A stretch of DNA of 64,000 nucleotides, taken from positions 434,001-498,000 of the forward strand of contig CAXSBC010000001.1 in assembly GCA_964236105.1 (NCBI GenBank). The letters are read 5' to 3'. Both the position numbers and the translations under genes were made by a program. Under the pieces are notes generated by a model. It did not search any database and had not been told where the DNA came from. It saw only the letters and a program-made list of their open reading frames with translations. Shown piece after piece: positions 1-8,670 of the stretch (its first letter is position 1; each line of letters opens with the position of its first letter). The stretch comes from Lichenicola sp964236105 (lineage in GTDB: Bacteria; Pseudomonadota; Alphaproteobacteria; Acetobacterales; Acetobacteraceae).

Positions 1-66
1 CATGCCGTGCTGGACACCACGCCGCTGCCCGACGGCCTCACCCTGCTGCAGATCAGGCGCCGCTGA
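1..66 (+). CDS. C-terminal tail of an unidentified protein (partial)
   Basis: The window opens inside a reading frame that ends at a TGA at 64-66. The last 21 residues include LDTTPLPDGLTLLQI. That has the feel of the end of a PAS-like sensor domain, but 21 residues cannot settle it. It converges on rimI and overlaps its 3' end by 14 bases. The rest of the gene lies before the window. Confidence 0.45.
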   Translation, partial: HAVLDTTPLPDGLTLLQIRRR

Positions 67-514
67 GCAACGCCGGGTGGCGCAGCGGCCGCATCAGCAC
101 CAGGGCGCTGCTGCCGTCCGGGTAGTACTGCCGCCGCCGGCCCACCTCGCCGAAGCCCAGCCGGCGATACAACGCCAGGGCCGGCGCGTTGCCGACCGAC
201 ACCTCCAGGAACAGCCGCGCGGCGCCGAGACCGGCCGCCTCCGCCGCCAGCTCCTCCAGCAGACGCGCGGCGAGCCCACGGCCACGTGCCGCAGGCAGCA
301 CGCCCACGGTCAGCAGCTCGGCCTCGTCGGCGGCCACGCGCGCCAGCGCCAGGGCGTCCGGCCGGCCGGCGTCGGTGCCGGCGACGCCGCCGAAGCCGCC
401 CGGCATCGCCAGCACGCTGCCGAACGCCGCCTCGTCCCACCGCTCGCCGGGCGCGAAGCACTGCGCGTGCAGGACGGCGAGGAGCCCGGCGGACGCGGTC
501 CCGCGCAGGATCAT
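53..514 (-). CDS. rimI: Ribosomal-protein alanine N-acetyltransferase RimI-like (GNAT)
   Basis: A 153-residue GNAT acetyltransferase, the usual RimI length. RimI acetylates the N-terminal alanine of ribosomal protein S18 using acetyl-CoA. The acetyl-CoA motif spans about residues 68-86, with ARGRGLAARLL at its core. The conserved C-terminal block YRRLGFGEVGRRRQYY is at about 116-131. The ATG at 514 overlaps the TGA of tsaB (ATGA), so the two are translationally coupled. The rimI-tsaB pairing is common in proteobacteria and supports the name. The exact substrate is inferred from family and context, since many GNAT proteins look alike. Confidence 0.85.
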   Translation of the reverse strand: MILRGTASAGLLAVLHAQCFAPGERWDEAAFGSVLAMPGGFGGVAGTDAGRPDALALARVAADEAELLTVGVLPAARGRGLAARLLEELAAEAAGLGAARLFLEVSVGNAPALALYRRLGFGEVGRRRQYYPDGSSALVLMRPLRHPALLSGA

Positions 515-1212
515 CGCACCCGCGGCGTCATGTCCGGGGCGGTCCGGCGCTGCGGCAGCCTGGCTTCCGGTGCATCGACATAGAGCGGCTGCACGGCACG
601 CGGCGGCAGCAGGCCCCGCAGGCGCGACAGCGACGCGTCGGCGATCGCTGCCATCGGCACCGCAGCCAGCCCCGACCGCCGCACCGCGACACCGTGCGCC
701 GCCAGCGCGTCCGCGACCAGCGCCGCCGCATCGCCGCCGACCAGCACCGAGCCGCCAGGCTCCGGCAGTGCTGCCAGCATCGCGGCCTCCGCCTGCCACG
801 CCGTTCCATGCAGGCGTTCGATGAACACCCGGTCGCGCCGGGCCTGGCTGACGCACCAGATCGCCTCTCCGGACGCCTCGGCCTGCAGCAGCGGCCCCAG
901 CGTCTCGCCGACCGTGACCCCGACCAGCCGGGCGGTTCCAGAGAGCGCCAGCCCGTGCGCCAGCGACAGGCTGGCCCGCAATCCGGTGAAGCTGCCCGGA
1001 CCGACCACCACGGCGATGATCCCGAGGCTGGCTGCCGTCCATCCGACGGCCCGCAGCCGGTCGGCCAGCAGGGAGGGCAGCCGCTCGGCCCCGTCGCGGC
1101 CGGGCGCCGTCTCGTCCGCCACCAGCTCGATCGTCCCGCCCGACAGCGTCAGCAGCCCGAACGCCGCACCGGTCGTCCCGGACGCGCCGTTCAGGGCGAG
1201 GATGCGCGTCAC
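511..1212 (-). CDS. tsaB: tRNA threonylcarbamoyladenosine biosynthesis protein TsaB
   Basis: This 233-residue protein is TsaB, the non-catalytic ASKHA-fold partner of TsaD in making t6A at position 37 of ANN-decoding tRNAs. The N-terminus MTRILALNGA and the family motif GPGSFTGLR (about residues 71-79) are clear. TsaB lacks the TsaD metal-binding histidines, as seen here. The start is a GTG at 1212, which overlaps the TGA of the upstream nitroreductase; its own stop overlaps the rimI ATG. The three genes form a tightly coupled operon. The N-terminal ASKHA strand fits the GTG start exactly, so a longer form is unlikely. Confidence 0.93.
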   Translation of the reverse strand: MTRILALNGASGTTGAAFGLLTLSGGTIELVADETAPGRDGAERLPSLLADRLRAVGWTAASLGIIAVVVGPGSFTGLRASLSLAHGLALSGTARLVGVTVGETLGPLLQAEASGEAIWCVSQARRDRVFIERLHGTAWQAEAAMLAALPEPGGSVLVGGDAAALVADALAAHGVAVRRSGLAAVPMAAIADASLSRLRGLLPPRAVQPLYVDAPEARLPQRRTAPDMTPRVR

Positions 1213-1793
1213 AGCAGCATGCAGGCTTCGTCGAATGTCAGCCGGGGCGCCCGCGGCCCGGCCGCGGCACCCTCGGCATAGCCGAGGTTGACCAGGAAGT
1301 TCGATCGCCAGCCGCTGCCGGCCAGGAAGATCTCGTCCACCACCTGGTTGTCGAAGCCCGACATCGGCGCCGCGTCCAGCCCGAGGGCGCGCGCCGCCAG
1401 CACCAGATAGCCGCCCTGCAGGGTGGCGTTGCGGAACGCCGTCTGCTCGGCGAGCTCCAGGTCGGCCGCGAACCAGGAGCGGGCCTCCTCGGACGGGTAG
1501 AGCCGCGGCATCTGCTCGAAGAACAGCGGGTCCTGCGCCACGATCACCGTGACGGCGGCGGTCATCGTCTTCTCGATGTTGCCTACCGACAGCGCCGGCC
1601 GCAGCCGCTCCCGGCTGTCCCGGCTGGCCAGGAACACGAAGCGGCCCGGCGAGCAGTTGCCCGAGGTCGGCGGCAGCTTCACCAGGTCGTAGAGGGCGCG
1701 CAGCGTGTCCTCCTCGACCGGCGCGCCGGTCCAGAGCGTCGGCGTGCGGGCTGTGCGGAACACGGCATCGAGCGCCGCTGCATCGACCGTCAT
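1209..1793 (-). CDS. Nitroreductase family protein, RutE-like (malonic semialdehyde reductase type)
   Basis: A 194-residue FMN-dependent nitroreductase-fold protein, close in length to RutE, which reduces malonic semialdehyde to 3-hydroxypropionate in the pyrimidine-degrading Rut pathway. Visible features are the N-terminal LDAVFRTARTPTLW, the FMN-site segment PPTSGNCSPGRFVFL and the C-terminal block LAGSGWRSNFLVNLGYAEG. No other rut genes lie nearby, so the Rut role is not supported by context. A general NAD(P)H quinone or nitro reductase is equally possible. The stop codon overlaps the tsaB GTG start. Confidence 0.8.
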   Translation of the reverse strand: MTVDAAALDAVFRTARTPTLWTGAPVEEDTLRALYDLVKLPPTSGNCSPGRFVFLASRDSRERLRPALSVGNIEKTMTAAVTVIVAQDPLFFEQMPRLYPSEEARSWFAADLELAEQTAFRNATLQGGYLVLAARALGLDAAPMSGFDNQVVDEIFLAGSGWRSNFLVNLGYAEGAAAGPRAPRLTFDEACMLL

Positions 1794-1817
1794 GACGGCG
1801 TCCGTGGCGGCGAGGGC

Positions 1818-2378
1818 CTAGGCCTCGACCTGCTCCACCGACAGCACCTCCGGCACGTAGTGGCGCAGCATGTTCTCCACCCCGTGCTTCAGCGTCGCCC
1901 GCGAGGACGGGCAGCCGGCGCAGGCGCCCTGCATGTGCAGGCGGACGATGCCGTCGCGGTAGCCGCGGAACACGATGTCGCCGCCGTCGCCCGCCACCGC
2001 CGGACGCACCCGGGTGTCCAGCAGCTCCTTGATCTGGTCGACGATCTCCTGGTCGCCCGGCGCCACCTCGTCCTCGTCCGCCGCATCGGCCTGGATGTCG
2101 ACGATCGGACGGCCGGACACGAACTGGTCGACGATCACCGACAGCACCTGCGGCTTGAGCTCGCTCCAGGCCACGTCGTCGGACTTGGTGACGGCGATGA
2201 AGTCGCTGCCCAGGAACACCCGCGCCACGCCGGCCTCGGCGAACAGCGCCGACGCCAGCGAGGAGCGCTCCGCCGTCTCGGCGTTGGTGAAGTCCACCGT
2301 GCCGGTTCCCATGACGTCGCGGCCGGGCAGGAACTTCAGCGTCGCTGGGTTGGGGGTGTCCTCGGTCTCGATGAACAT
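1818..2378 (-). CDS. Nfu/NifU-type iron-sulfur cluster scaffold protein
   Basis: A 186-residue protein with the two-domain Nfu layout. An N-terminal Nfu-N domain (residues 1-85, MFIETEDTPNPATLKF) is followed by a NifU-like C-terminal domain with the CxxC pair C153/C156 in GACAGCPSS. Such proteins hold a 4Fe-4S cluster between two subunits and pass it to target enzymes. The start is set by alignment to the family: MFIET is the standard N-terminus, and a longer frame upstream has no family resemblance. It is divergent from the beta-propeller gene. A TTGACA at 2513-2518 lies in the 244-base gap but has no good partner. Confidence 0.93.
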   Translation of the reverse strand: MFIETEDTPNPATLKFLPGRDVMGTGTVDFTNAETAERSSLASALFAEAGVARVFLGSDFIAVTKSDDVAWSELKPQVLSVIVDQFVSGRPIVDIQADAADEDEVAPGDQEIVDQIKELLDTRVRPAVAGDGGDIVFRGYRDGIVRLHMQGACAGCPSSRATLKHGVENMLRHYVPEVLSVEQVEA

Positions 2379-2622
2379 GGCGGCTCGCATCCTGCTGTGG
2401 GACCACGCGCTCGAATGCGGACGCGTCCGGTCCTGTCGCACCCACATGTGGCAAGACCGACGCGCGAGGCAAGAGGCCGCGTCGCCCCCTCCCCCGGGCG
2501 CCGAATTAGCCGTTGACACGCAACGCTCCGGTCTGGCCATCCATGACGCCCGGCCGCAACGCCGCGTCCAGGCGGACCGTCGCGGCCACAGCGCAACTCA
2601 GGTGAACGAGCTGGTGCGACCC

Positions 2623-3606
2623 ATGAGCAGACAATCCTTCGCCCGCTGCTGCGCCGCAGTCCTGGCCCTGGGCGCCGCCCGCGCGGCGCTGGCACCGGCG
2701 CAGGCCGCCGGGATCGCCTTCGTGCTCAATTCCGCCGACGCCTCGATCAGCGAGTTCGACACCTCGACCCGCAGGGAGATCCGCCGCATCCCGGTGCTGC
2801 GCGAGCCGCACCACATGGCCCTGACCCCGGACGGCCGCTCGCTGGTGGTCGGCGACACCGCCGGCAATGCCGCCTTCTTTCTCGACGCCCAGACCGGCGC
2901 GCTGCAGCGGCACGTGCCGATGTCGGACCCCTACCAGCTGCAGTACAGCCCCGACGGCCGCTACCTGACCGTGGCCGGGCTCGCGCGCGACCAGGTCGAC
3001 ATCTACGACGCCGCCACCCTGACGCTGCTGCACCGGGTGCCGGCCGCCTCCATGCCGAGCCATATCAACTATGCGCCCGACTCGTCGGTGGCGTATGTGA
3101 GCCTGCAGGACACCGGCAAGCTGATCGCCATCGAGACCGCAACCGGGCGCGTGCTCTGGACCACGGCCGTCGGCAGCACGCCAGCCGGCGTGCTGTGGCA
3201 CAACAACAAGCTCCTGGTCGGGCTGATGGGCGAGACCTACGTCGCCGAGGTCAATCCGGCCGACGGGCATCTGGATGCCAGGCTCCAGATGGCGCCGGGC
3301 CCGCACAACCTGTTCGTCTCGCCGAGCCGCCGCCTGCTCTACGTCACCTGCCGCGTCTCGGGCACCATCGAGCAGCTCGACTGGGACAGCCTGGCCATCC
3401 TCAAGACGTTCCATGTGCCGGGCGGCCCGGACGACATCGTCATCGCCCCGGACGGCAAGCTGTGGGCGACGCTGCGCTGGCGCCAGAAGGTGGCGATCAT
3501 CGACCCGGCGACGTCGGCGGTGTCCTACATCCCGACGGGCCGCAGCCCGCACGGGATCTGGCTGAACACGACGGTGACGGCGCCGCGCCAGGTCAGCATG
3601 CGCTAG
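2623..3606 (+). CDS. Exported YVTN/YncE-like beta-propeller protein
   Basis: A 327-residue secreted beta-propeller. A signal peptide covers about residues 1-29 (Ala-rich, ending PAQAA). It is followed by about seven repeats with blades such as HHMALTPDGRSLVVGD and LQYSPDGRYLTVAG, the YVTN/lactonase-like 7-blade type. In E. coli yncE, a protein of this type, sits beside the TonB-dependent receptor gene yncD. Here the gene converges on a TonB-dependent receptor with a 21-base gap, which suggests a similar pairing. No catalytic residues can be assigned. The role is probably in the periplasm; the ligand is unknown. Confidence 0.85.
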   Translation: MSRQSFARCCAAVLALGAARAALAPAQAAGIAFVLNSADASISEFDTSTRREIRRIPVLREPHHMALTPDGRSLVVGDTAGNAAFFLDAQTGALQRHVPMSDPYQLQYSPDGRYLTVAGLARDQVDIYDAATLTLLHRVPAASMPSHINYAPDSSVAYVSLQDTGKLIAIETATGRVLWTTAVGSTPAGVLWHNNKLLVGLMGETYVAEVNPADGHLDARLQMAPGPHNLFVSPSRRLLYVTCRVSGTIEQLDWDSLAILKTFHVPGGPDDIVIAPDGKLWATLRWRQKVAIIDPATSAVSYIPTGRSPHGIWLNTTVTAPRQVSMR

Positions 3607-3627
3607 GCCGACCCGGCGCGTCACCGC

Positions 3628-6390
3628 TCAGAAGCGCGCGGTGACCGTGAAGGTGATCGCCGCCGGCTCGCCGGGCAGCCCGTCCTGGAACTGCGGCGTG
3701 CAGGTGTAGTTGTTGACCGCCTGGCCCGCGAAGCCGGGCTTGGCAGTCGATGGGAAGGTGCCGCAGGCGGCGGGCGACACCTGCCGGTAGAAGTACTGGA
3801 AGTAGTGCGTGTTGAAGATGTTCAGCACGTTGAGGTCGAAGCTGACCGTCTTCAGCGGTCCGGCGTTGCGCACCGGCAGCTTGTAGTTCAGGTCGAGATT
3901 GAAGATCGCGAACGGCGAGATGCCGCCGTGCGGATCGTAGGTCGTGCTGCCGGCGAGCGCGTTGTAGTACGCATAGCTGCCGGGCAGCGCGCCCGGAACC
4001 GAGCTCAGCGGCCCGATATTCTCGAAGCCGTTCAGGTCGTAGGTGGTCTGCTGCTTGCCGGTATACTGCCCCTCGAAGCGCACATTGACCTCGTCGCCCC
4101 GGAGCAGCGTGCCGTGGCGGTCGTAGTCGACGCCGAAGGTCGAGAGCCAGTCGGGAACGCCGCTGATCGGCGTGCCGCGGATGCCGACGCCGTACTGGTC
4201 CTCCTGCACGGTGACGTAGGCGAGCGAGGTCGCGAGGTACTTCGCCAGCGTGTGGGAGACGTTGCCGAACAGCTGCCACTGCGGCGTGACCTGCCAGATG
4301 CCGGCGGCCTCGAAGCCCTTGAACTCGCGCTGGCCGTTGTTGCTGTAGGCCGAGACGCCCTGCAGCGCGCCGGACTGGTAGCTGAAGAAACCGAAGTCGC
4401 GTTCCACGTGCTGGTAGAAATAGTCGATCGACAGCACGAGGTTGGAGCGGTTGTACTTCAGGCCGCCCTCGTACATGTGCACGATCGAGGCGCCCGGCGG
4501 CGGGCCTGCGGTGTTCGGGCCGAAGTCCGAGACCGGCGCGAACAGCGCCGAGGTTCCGGCACTGCCATAGACCGACACGCCGCGCAGCGCCGGCACCACC
4601 TTGTCGAGATCGTAGGAGACGTTGGCGAACGGCAGCCACTCGCGATCCCACTTGTGCTGCTTGAAGTTGCCGTACAGGCAGGGATTGCCGGCCTGGCAGT
4701 AGGGTGTCGCGAGCAGGCTGGCGGAGGGCTGGCCCAGGAAGATCTTGCTGCCGAGCAGGCTGGAATCGGTGCCTTCGAGCGTGACGCCCGGCGTGAAGTG
4801 CAGCGTGTTGTCGAGGAAGTCGATCTTGTCCTGCAGGTAGCCCTGATAGATCGTGCGCTGCACGCCGCCATCGATGCCGGTGTTGCCGCCGTTGTTGCCC
4901 AGCGCGCCGGCGGTCGCGTTCGCAGCCGTGTGCGCGTACTCGCTGTCGACGCCGAGATAGGCGGGCGTCGCCGGCTCGGTCTCCTTGGCCAGCAGGCCGC
5001 CGAACTTGACCGTGTTCCGGATCCCCCAGACCGTGGGCGGCGTGAAGGTGACGCGCGGCTGCAGGCCGTAGGTGTCGTTGTGGATCGCCTGATAGACGGC
5101 GTTGTAGCCGCACGGGCTCGGGCCGTTGCCGGCCCACTGCGCCAGCACGCTGGCGGGACAGGCCGCCTTGGAGCCGTCATAGGGATAGGCCTGCGGGTCG
5201 TAGAACGGGCCGCCCGGTCCGAACGCACTCTGCGCGCCGAAGCCTGCCGTGGTCTGGTTGAACGGGCTGGCGCCATCGACCGTCACCGAGCCCGGCTCGC
5301 CGGCCGGGGCGAAGATGGAGGGGTTGCCGTAGCTCTGGCTGTAGCTGTCGGAATACAGATAGAAGGTGGTCAGGCCGGCGCTGACATAGTCGTTGATGTA
5401 GGTGTCGTTCTTGAGGATCAGCGTCAGGTAGTCGGCGTACTGGCGCTGGAATTCCTGATCGGGCGAATAGTTGCTGAACAGACCGTTCTGGTTGAGGTAG
5501 GGCAGCGGCACCGGCTCGGGCGTGACGAGGCCGCTGCCGGTGTTGTAGTTCACCGTCGCCTGGAACAGCGACTGTCCCTGGTCGTACGGCTTGTCGAACG
5601 CGAACTCCATGTTGTTGTAGCGGGCGGGCGTGTAGTCGATATAGCCCTTGGTCTGCAGGTTCGAGTATTTCAGCATCATCTTCGGCGCGTCGACGCCGGT
5701 GCCGAGCGGACCGTCCATGCGGCCGGAATCGACGTCGAAGCCTTCGTTCCAGGTTCCGAACGAGCCCACGGAGCCGAACAGGTCGACATGGGAGTCGTTG
5801 CTGGGGCGCAGGCTGGAATAGGCGACGGTGCCGCCGATGGTGCCGAACGTGCTCTTGTCGGGGTAGGCGACGCCCGGATAGATCGACACGCCGCTGATCT
5901 GGTCGAGATTGAAGTGGCCGCCGAGGATGCCGTTCAGGTAGGAGCCGGTGCCGCCGAACAGCAGGTCCTGCATCGGCACGCCGTCATAGGTCTGCGCCAC
6001 CTCCAGCCCGCGCGTGCCGCGGATCGACAGCACCGGCTCGTTGTTGCCGATGCCCTGCTGGTAGACATAGACCGAGGGGGCCGCCCGCAGCAGCGTCGCG
6101 ACGGAGCCCTGCGCGCCGACCTGGGCGATCTGCGCCGCCCCCAGCTCGGTGACGGCACTCGGCGAGTTCTTCTCGCGCAGCAGCCGGCGCTGCGCCCTCA
6201 CGGTGATGCTCTCGCTGTTGCCGGCGGTGTTGCCGGTGGCGGTGTCCGGGGCGGCGTTGCCGACATTCTTCGGGATGGCGCTCGGCGTCGTGGTGCTGGG
6301 AACCTGGGCGCGCGCCGCCGTCCCCAGCATCAGCAATGCGGTCGCAGCCAGAAGCGCGTGTCGACGGTTGCACCGACTGATCCTGCGCAT
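3628..6390 (-). CDS. TonB-dependent outer-membrane receptor
   Basis: A 920-residue outer-membrane receptor. It has a signal peptide (about 1-28, cleaved near ARAQ), a TonB-box-like ESITVRA at 60-66 and a plug domain from about 70 to 200 (APSVYVYQQGIGN, SIRGTR, YDGVPM). A 22-strand-type barrel follows and ends in FTVTARF with the terminal Phe typical of outer-membrane proteins. It imports a ligand using energy from TonB-ExbBD; the ligand cannot be read from sequence, though siderophores or cobalamin are usual. A two-component system lies immediately upstream on the same strand and a beta-propeller gene downstream. The start at MRRISRCN gives a clean signal peptide; a start 13 codons earlier is possible. 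Confidence 0.93.
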   Translation of the reverse strand: MRRISRCNRRHALLAATALLMLGTAARAQVPSTTTPSAIPKNVGNAAPDTATGNTAGNSESITVRAQRRLLREKNSPSAVTELGAAQIAQVGAQGSVATLLRAAPSVYVYQQGIGNNEPVLSIRGTRGLEVAQTYDGVPMQDLLFGGTGSYLNGILGGHFNLDQISGVSIYPGVAYPDKSTFGTIGGTVAYSSLRPSNDSHVDLFGSVGSFGTWNEGFDVDSGRMDGPLGTGVDAPKMMLKYSNLQTKGYIDYTPARYNNMEFAFDKPYDQGQSLFQATVNYNTGSGLVTPEPVPLPYLNQNGLFSNYSPDQEFQRQYADYLTLILKNDTYINDYVSAGLTTFYLYSDSYSQSYGNPSIFAPAGEPGSVTVDGASPFNQTTAGFGAQSAFGPGGPFYDPQAYPYDGSKAACPASVLAQWAGNGPSPCGYNAVYQAIHNDTYGLQPRVTFTPPTVWGIRNTVKFGGLLAKETEPATPAYLGVDSEYAHTAANATAGALGNNGGNTGIDGGVQRTIYQGYLQDKIDFLDNTLHFTPGVTLEGTDSSLLGSKIFLGQPSASLLATPYCQAGNPCLYGNFKQHKWDREWLPFANVSYDLDKVVPALRGVSVYGSAGTSALFAPVSDFGPNTAGPPPGASIVHMYEGGLKYNRSNLVLSIDYFYQHVERDFGFFSYQSGALQGVSAYSNNGQREFKGFEAAGIWQVTPQWQLFGNVSHTLAKYLATSLAYVTVQEDQYGVGIRGTPISGVPDWLSTFGVDYDRHGTLLRGDEVNVRFEGQYTGKQQTTYDLNGFENIGPLSSVPGALPGSYAYYNALAGSTTYDPHGGISPFAIFNLDLNYKLPVRNAGPLKTVSFDLNVLNIFNTHYFQYFYRQVSPAACGTFPSTAKPGFAGQAVNNYTCTPQFQDGLPGEPAAITFTVTARF

Positions 6391-6506
6391 GTCCGATCTC
6401 CCCGAAGCGGTCTGGGCAGGTCCTCGCAAGTTGCAGGCCAGTTTGCGACGAACTGTGTCTGCCGGTGTCGTTCCGGAACCGGCTGTGCCCGATCCATCAC
6501 AGGCGC

Positions 6507-6512
6507 GTTATA
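6507..6512 (-). promoter_or_regulatory. Possible -10 element for the TonB-dependent receptor
   Basis: The only AT-rich hexamer in the 140-base gap upstream of the receptor reads TATAAC on the minus strand. No convincing -35 element sits 16-18 bases upstream. No Fur-box palindrome is visible. This is a weak candidate. Confidence 0.25.
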
Positions 6513-6530
6513 ATCCAGCCGGGCCGGGGA

Positions 6531-7892
6531 TCAGCCGGTCGGCCGCGGCCGGTCGCGAAGCGTCACCTCCACCCTGAGCCCGCCCACCGGCCGGTTCGCC
6601 AGCATCAGCGCGCCGCCGTCGCGCAGCACCTCGCGCTGCACGATCGCCAGGCCCAGCCCGAGTCCGCCGGTGGCCCGGCTGCGCGATCCCTCGAGGCGGT
6701 AGAACGGCGCCAGCACCCGATCGAGCTCGGCCTCCGGGATGCCCGGTCCGTCATCCTCGACGCACACATGCGCGCCATCGGGCCCGGCGCCCAGCGTGAC
6801 GACGACGTTGCCGGCATAGTCGAGCGCGTTCGACACCAGGTTGATCAGCACGCGCTTCATCGCCAGCGGACGCAGCCGCACCGGCAGATGATCGGGCCCG
6901 ACGTAGCGGGCGTCGCGTCCGGCATCGCTCGCCTCGTCCACCAGCGTCGCCAGCAGCACCGCCAGATCGATCGTGCGCGCGGCCTCGGCATCGGTCTCGC
7001 CGGCGAGATAGGACAGCACCGAGCCGACCATCGCCTCCATCTCGTCCAGATCCGCCTCGATCGGCGCCTGCGCCTCGGCATCGTCGAGGAAGCCGACCCG
7101 CAGCCTGAGCCGGCCCAGCGGCGTGCGCAGGTCGTGCGAGACCGCCGCCAGCGCCTCGGTGCGGTCGGAAATCAGCCGATCGATGCGCTCCTGCATCGCA
7201 TTCATCGCGCGCGCCAGGTGACGCACCTCGCGCGGCCCGCTCTCCGCCACCGGCACACGCGGCCCGCGCCCGATCGCATTGGCCATGTCGACCAGCGCCC
7301 GCAGCGGCAGGCTCAGCGTCCGCACCAGCATGACCGCCGCCAGCAGCACGCAGCCGGCCAGGATCGCCGCCGACAGCAGGCCGCGAGTCACCGCATGCCG
7401 CGCCAGCAGTCCGGGTGCGGTGAAGTGCAGCAGGCTTGCATCCGCGAGCGGCACCACGCCCGACAGGTCGCCTGCCCGCGCCGGCTGCTCCAGCCTGAGG
7501 CCGCCGCGGCCGAACCGGGCCAGCCGGTTGCCGAGCCGGCGATGCAGGGAATGCAGACGCGGCAGCTCGGGCGGCACCTGTGCTGCCGGCAGCCAGACCA
7601 GGCGCAGGTCGCTGGTGGACAGCATGCCGGCGATCCGGCCTCTCCGGTCGGCCGGGGTGACGTCCAGCAGCCGCATGTCGGTGGCGATCTGCTCGGCCGC
7701 GCGCGCGAGGCGGCTGTTGTCGGCGATGTAGGTCTCGGCCTGCTCGTAGAACAGCGTGCTGCCGGTGAACTCCAGCAGCACGGCGGCCAGCAGCACCAGC
7801 GTCATCCGGCCGACCAGGCCGCGCGGCCACAGCCCGACGACCGCCGAGGCCGGAGCGGGCCCGCTCCGCCGACGCTCAGCCCTGCTCGACAT
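6531..7892 (-). CDS. Sensor histidine kinase, EnvZ/OmpR-partner class
   Basis: A 453-residue membrane sensor kinase. There are two transmembrane segments (about 29-48 and 170-190) around a periplasmic sensing region of about 120 residues, then a HAMP segment (about 191-243). The phosphorylated His253 is in SHDLRTPL. The catalytic domain carries an N box (NLVSNALDYA, about 351-360), G1 (DDGPGIP), F (PFYRLE) and G2 (GGLGLGLAIV) motifs. It overlaps the preceding response regulator gene by 17 bases, so the two form a cognate pair. Its signal is unknown. The receptor gene directly downstream is a plausible target or is co-transcribed. Confidence 0.93.
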   Translation of the reverse strand: MSSRAERRRSGPAPASAVVGLWPRGLVGRMTLVLLAAVLLEFTGSTLFYEQAETYIADNSRLARAAEQIATDMRLLDVTPADRRGRIAGMLSTSDLRLVWLPAAQVPPELPRLHSLHRRLGNRLARFGRGGLRLEQPARAGDLSGVVPLADASLLHFTAPGLLARHAVTRGLLSAAILAGCVLLAAVMLVRTLSLPLRALVDMANAIGRGPRVPVAESGPREVRHLARAMNAMQERIDRLISDRTEALAAVSHDLRTPLGRLRLRVGFLDDAEAQAPIEADLDEMEAMVGSVLSYLAGETDAEAARTIDLAVLLATLVDEASDAGRDARYVGPDHLPVRLRPLAMKRVLINLVSNALDYAGNVVVTLGAGPDGAHVCVEDDGPGIPEAELDRVLAPFYRLEGSRSRATGGLGLGLAIVQREVLRDGGALMLANRPVGGLRVEVTLRDRPRPTG

Positions 7893-8601
7893 CCGCGGTG
7901 AAGATGTAGCCGAGCCCGCGCACGGTCCGGATCAGCGCATCGGACTCCGCCCCCAGCTTGCGTCGCAGCCGGCTGACCAGCACGTCGACGCTGCGGTCCG
8001 ACACGTCGCCGAGCCGGGTGCGCGACAGCTCCAGCAGGCGGTCGCGGCCGATCACCCGCTGCGGGTTCTCCAGGAAGCTCGCCAGCAGGTCGTGCTCGGC
8101 GCCCGACAGCTCGACCGCCGCACCCTGGCGATCGTTCAGCTCGCGCCGGCGCAGGTCCAGGCTCCAGCCGTCGAAGCGCAGCACCTCGCGGCGCGGGCCG
8201 GCCTCGGCCGACGGGCCGGAGGCGGCACTGCGTCGCAGCACCGCCCGCACCCGCGCCAGCAGCTCCTTCTGGCCGAACGGCTTGGCGACGTAGTCGTCGG
8301 CGCCGAGCTCCAGTCCGGCGACCCGGTCGATCTCCTCGCCGCGCGCGCTGACCATGATCACCGGCACCGCGCTCCTGGCGCGCAGGGCGCGGCAGAGCTC
8401 GAGGCCGCTGGTGCCGGGCAGCATGACGTCGAGGATGACGAGGTCGAACGGCGACGCGTCGAGCGCCTGCCACATCTCCTGGCCGTCATGGGCACCGCGC
8501 GCGGTGAAGCCGTTCGCCTGCAGCACGCGCAGGATCAGCATGCGCATGCCGGGATCGTCCTCGACGACGAGGAGGCGGGCGGAGGAACCGGGGCCAGACA
8601 T
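7876..8601 (-). CDS. OmpR/PhoB-family response regulator
   Basis: A 241-residue two-domain regulator. The receiver domain (about 1-120) has the acidic pair E14/D15, the phosphoacceptor D58 (VILDVMLPG), S85 and the invariant K107 (AKPFG). A winged-helix DNA-binding domain follows (about 140-237, with RSVDVLVSRLRRKLG and IRTVRGLGYIF). The ATG at 8601 was preferred over an ATG ten codons earlier because the receiver fold begins just after it. It is the first gene of the pair and overlaps its kinase gene by 17 bases. Confidence 0.94.
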   Translation of the reverse strand: MSGPGSSARLLVVEDDPGMRMLILRVLQANGFTARGAHDGQEMWQALDASPFDLVILDVMLPGTSGLELCRALRARSAVPVIMVSARGEEIDRVAGLELGADDYVAKPFGQKELLARVRAVLRRSAASGPSAEAGPRREVLRFDGWSLDLRRRELNDRQGAAVELSGAEHDLLASFLENPQRVIGRDRLLELSRTRLGDVSDRSVDVLVSRLRRKLGAESDALIRTVRGLGYIFTADVEQG

Positions 8602-8670
8602 CAGCGCTCCATGATGCCCTGCCCCGGGCACCCTGGATATCTTCGAAATGCGTCCCGGCGGACCCGGACG

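Noticed and set aside
2513..2541. TTGACA upstream of the beta-propeller gene
   Set aside because: The hexamer 17 bases downstream is GCCATC, not a -10. It remains a possible -35 only.
3805..6513. A 902-codon open frame on the plus strand opposite the TonB-dependent receptor
   Set aside because: This is an antisense shadow of the receptor. It lacks domain motifs and has the Arg/Val/Ala bias of complementary GC-rich codons.
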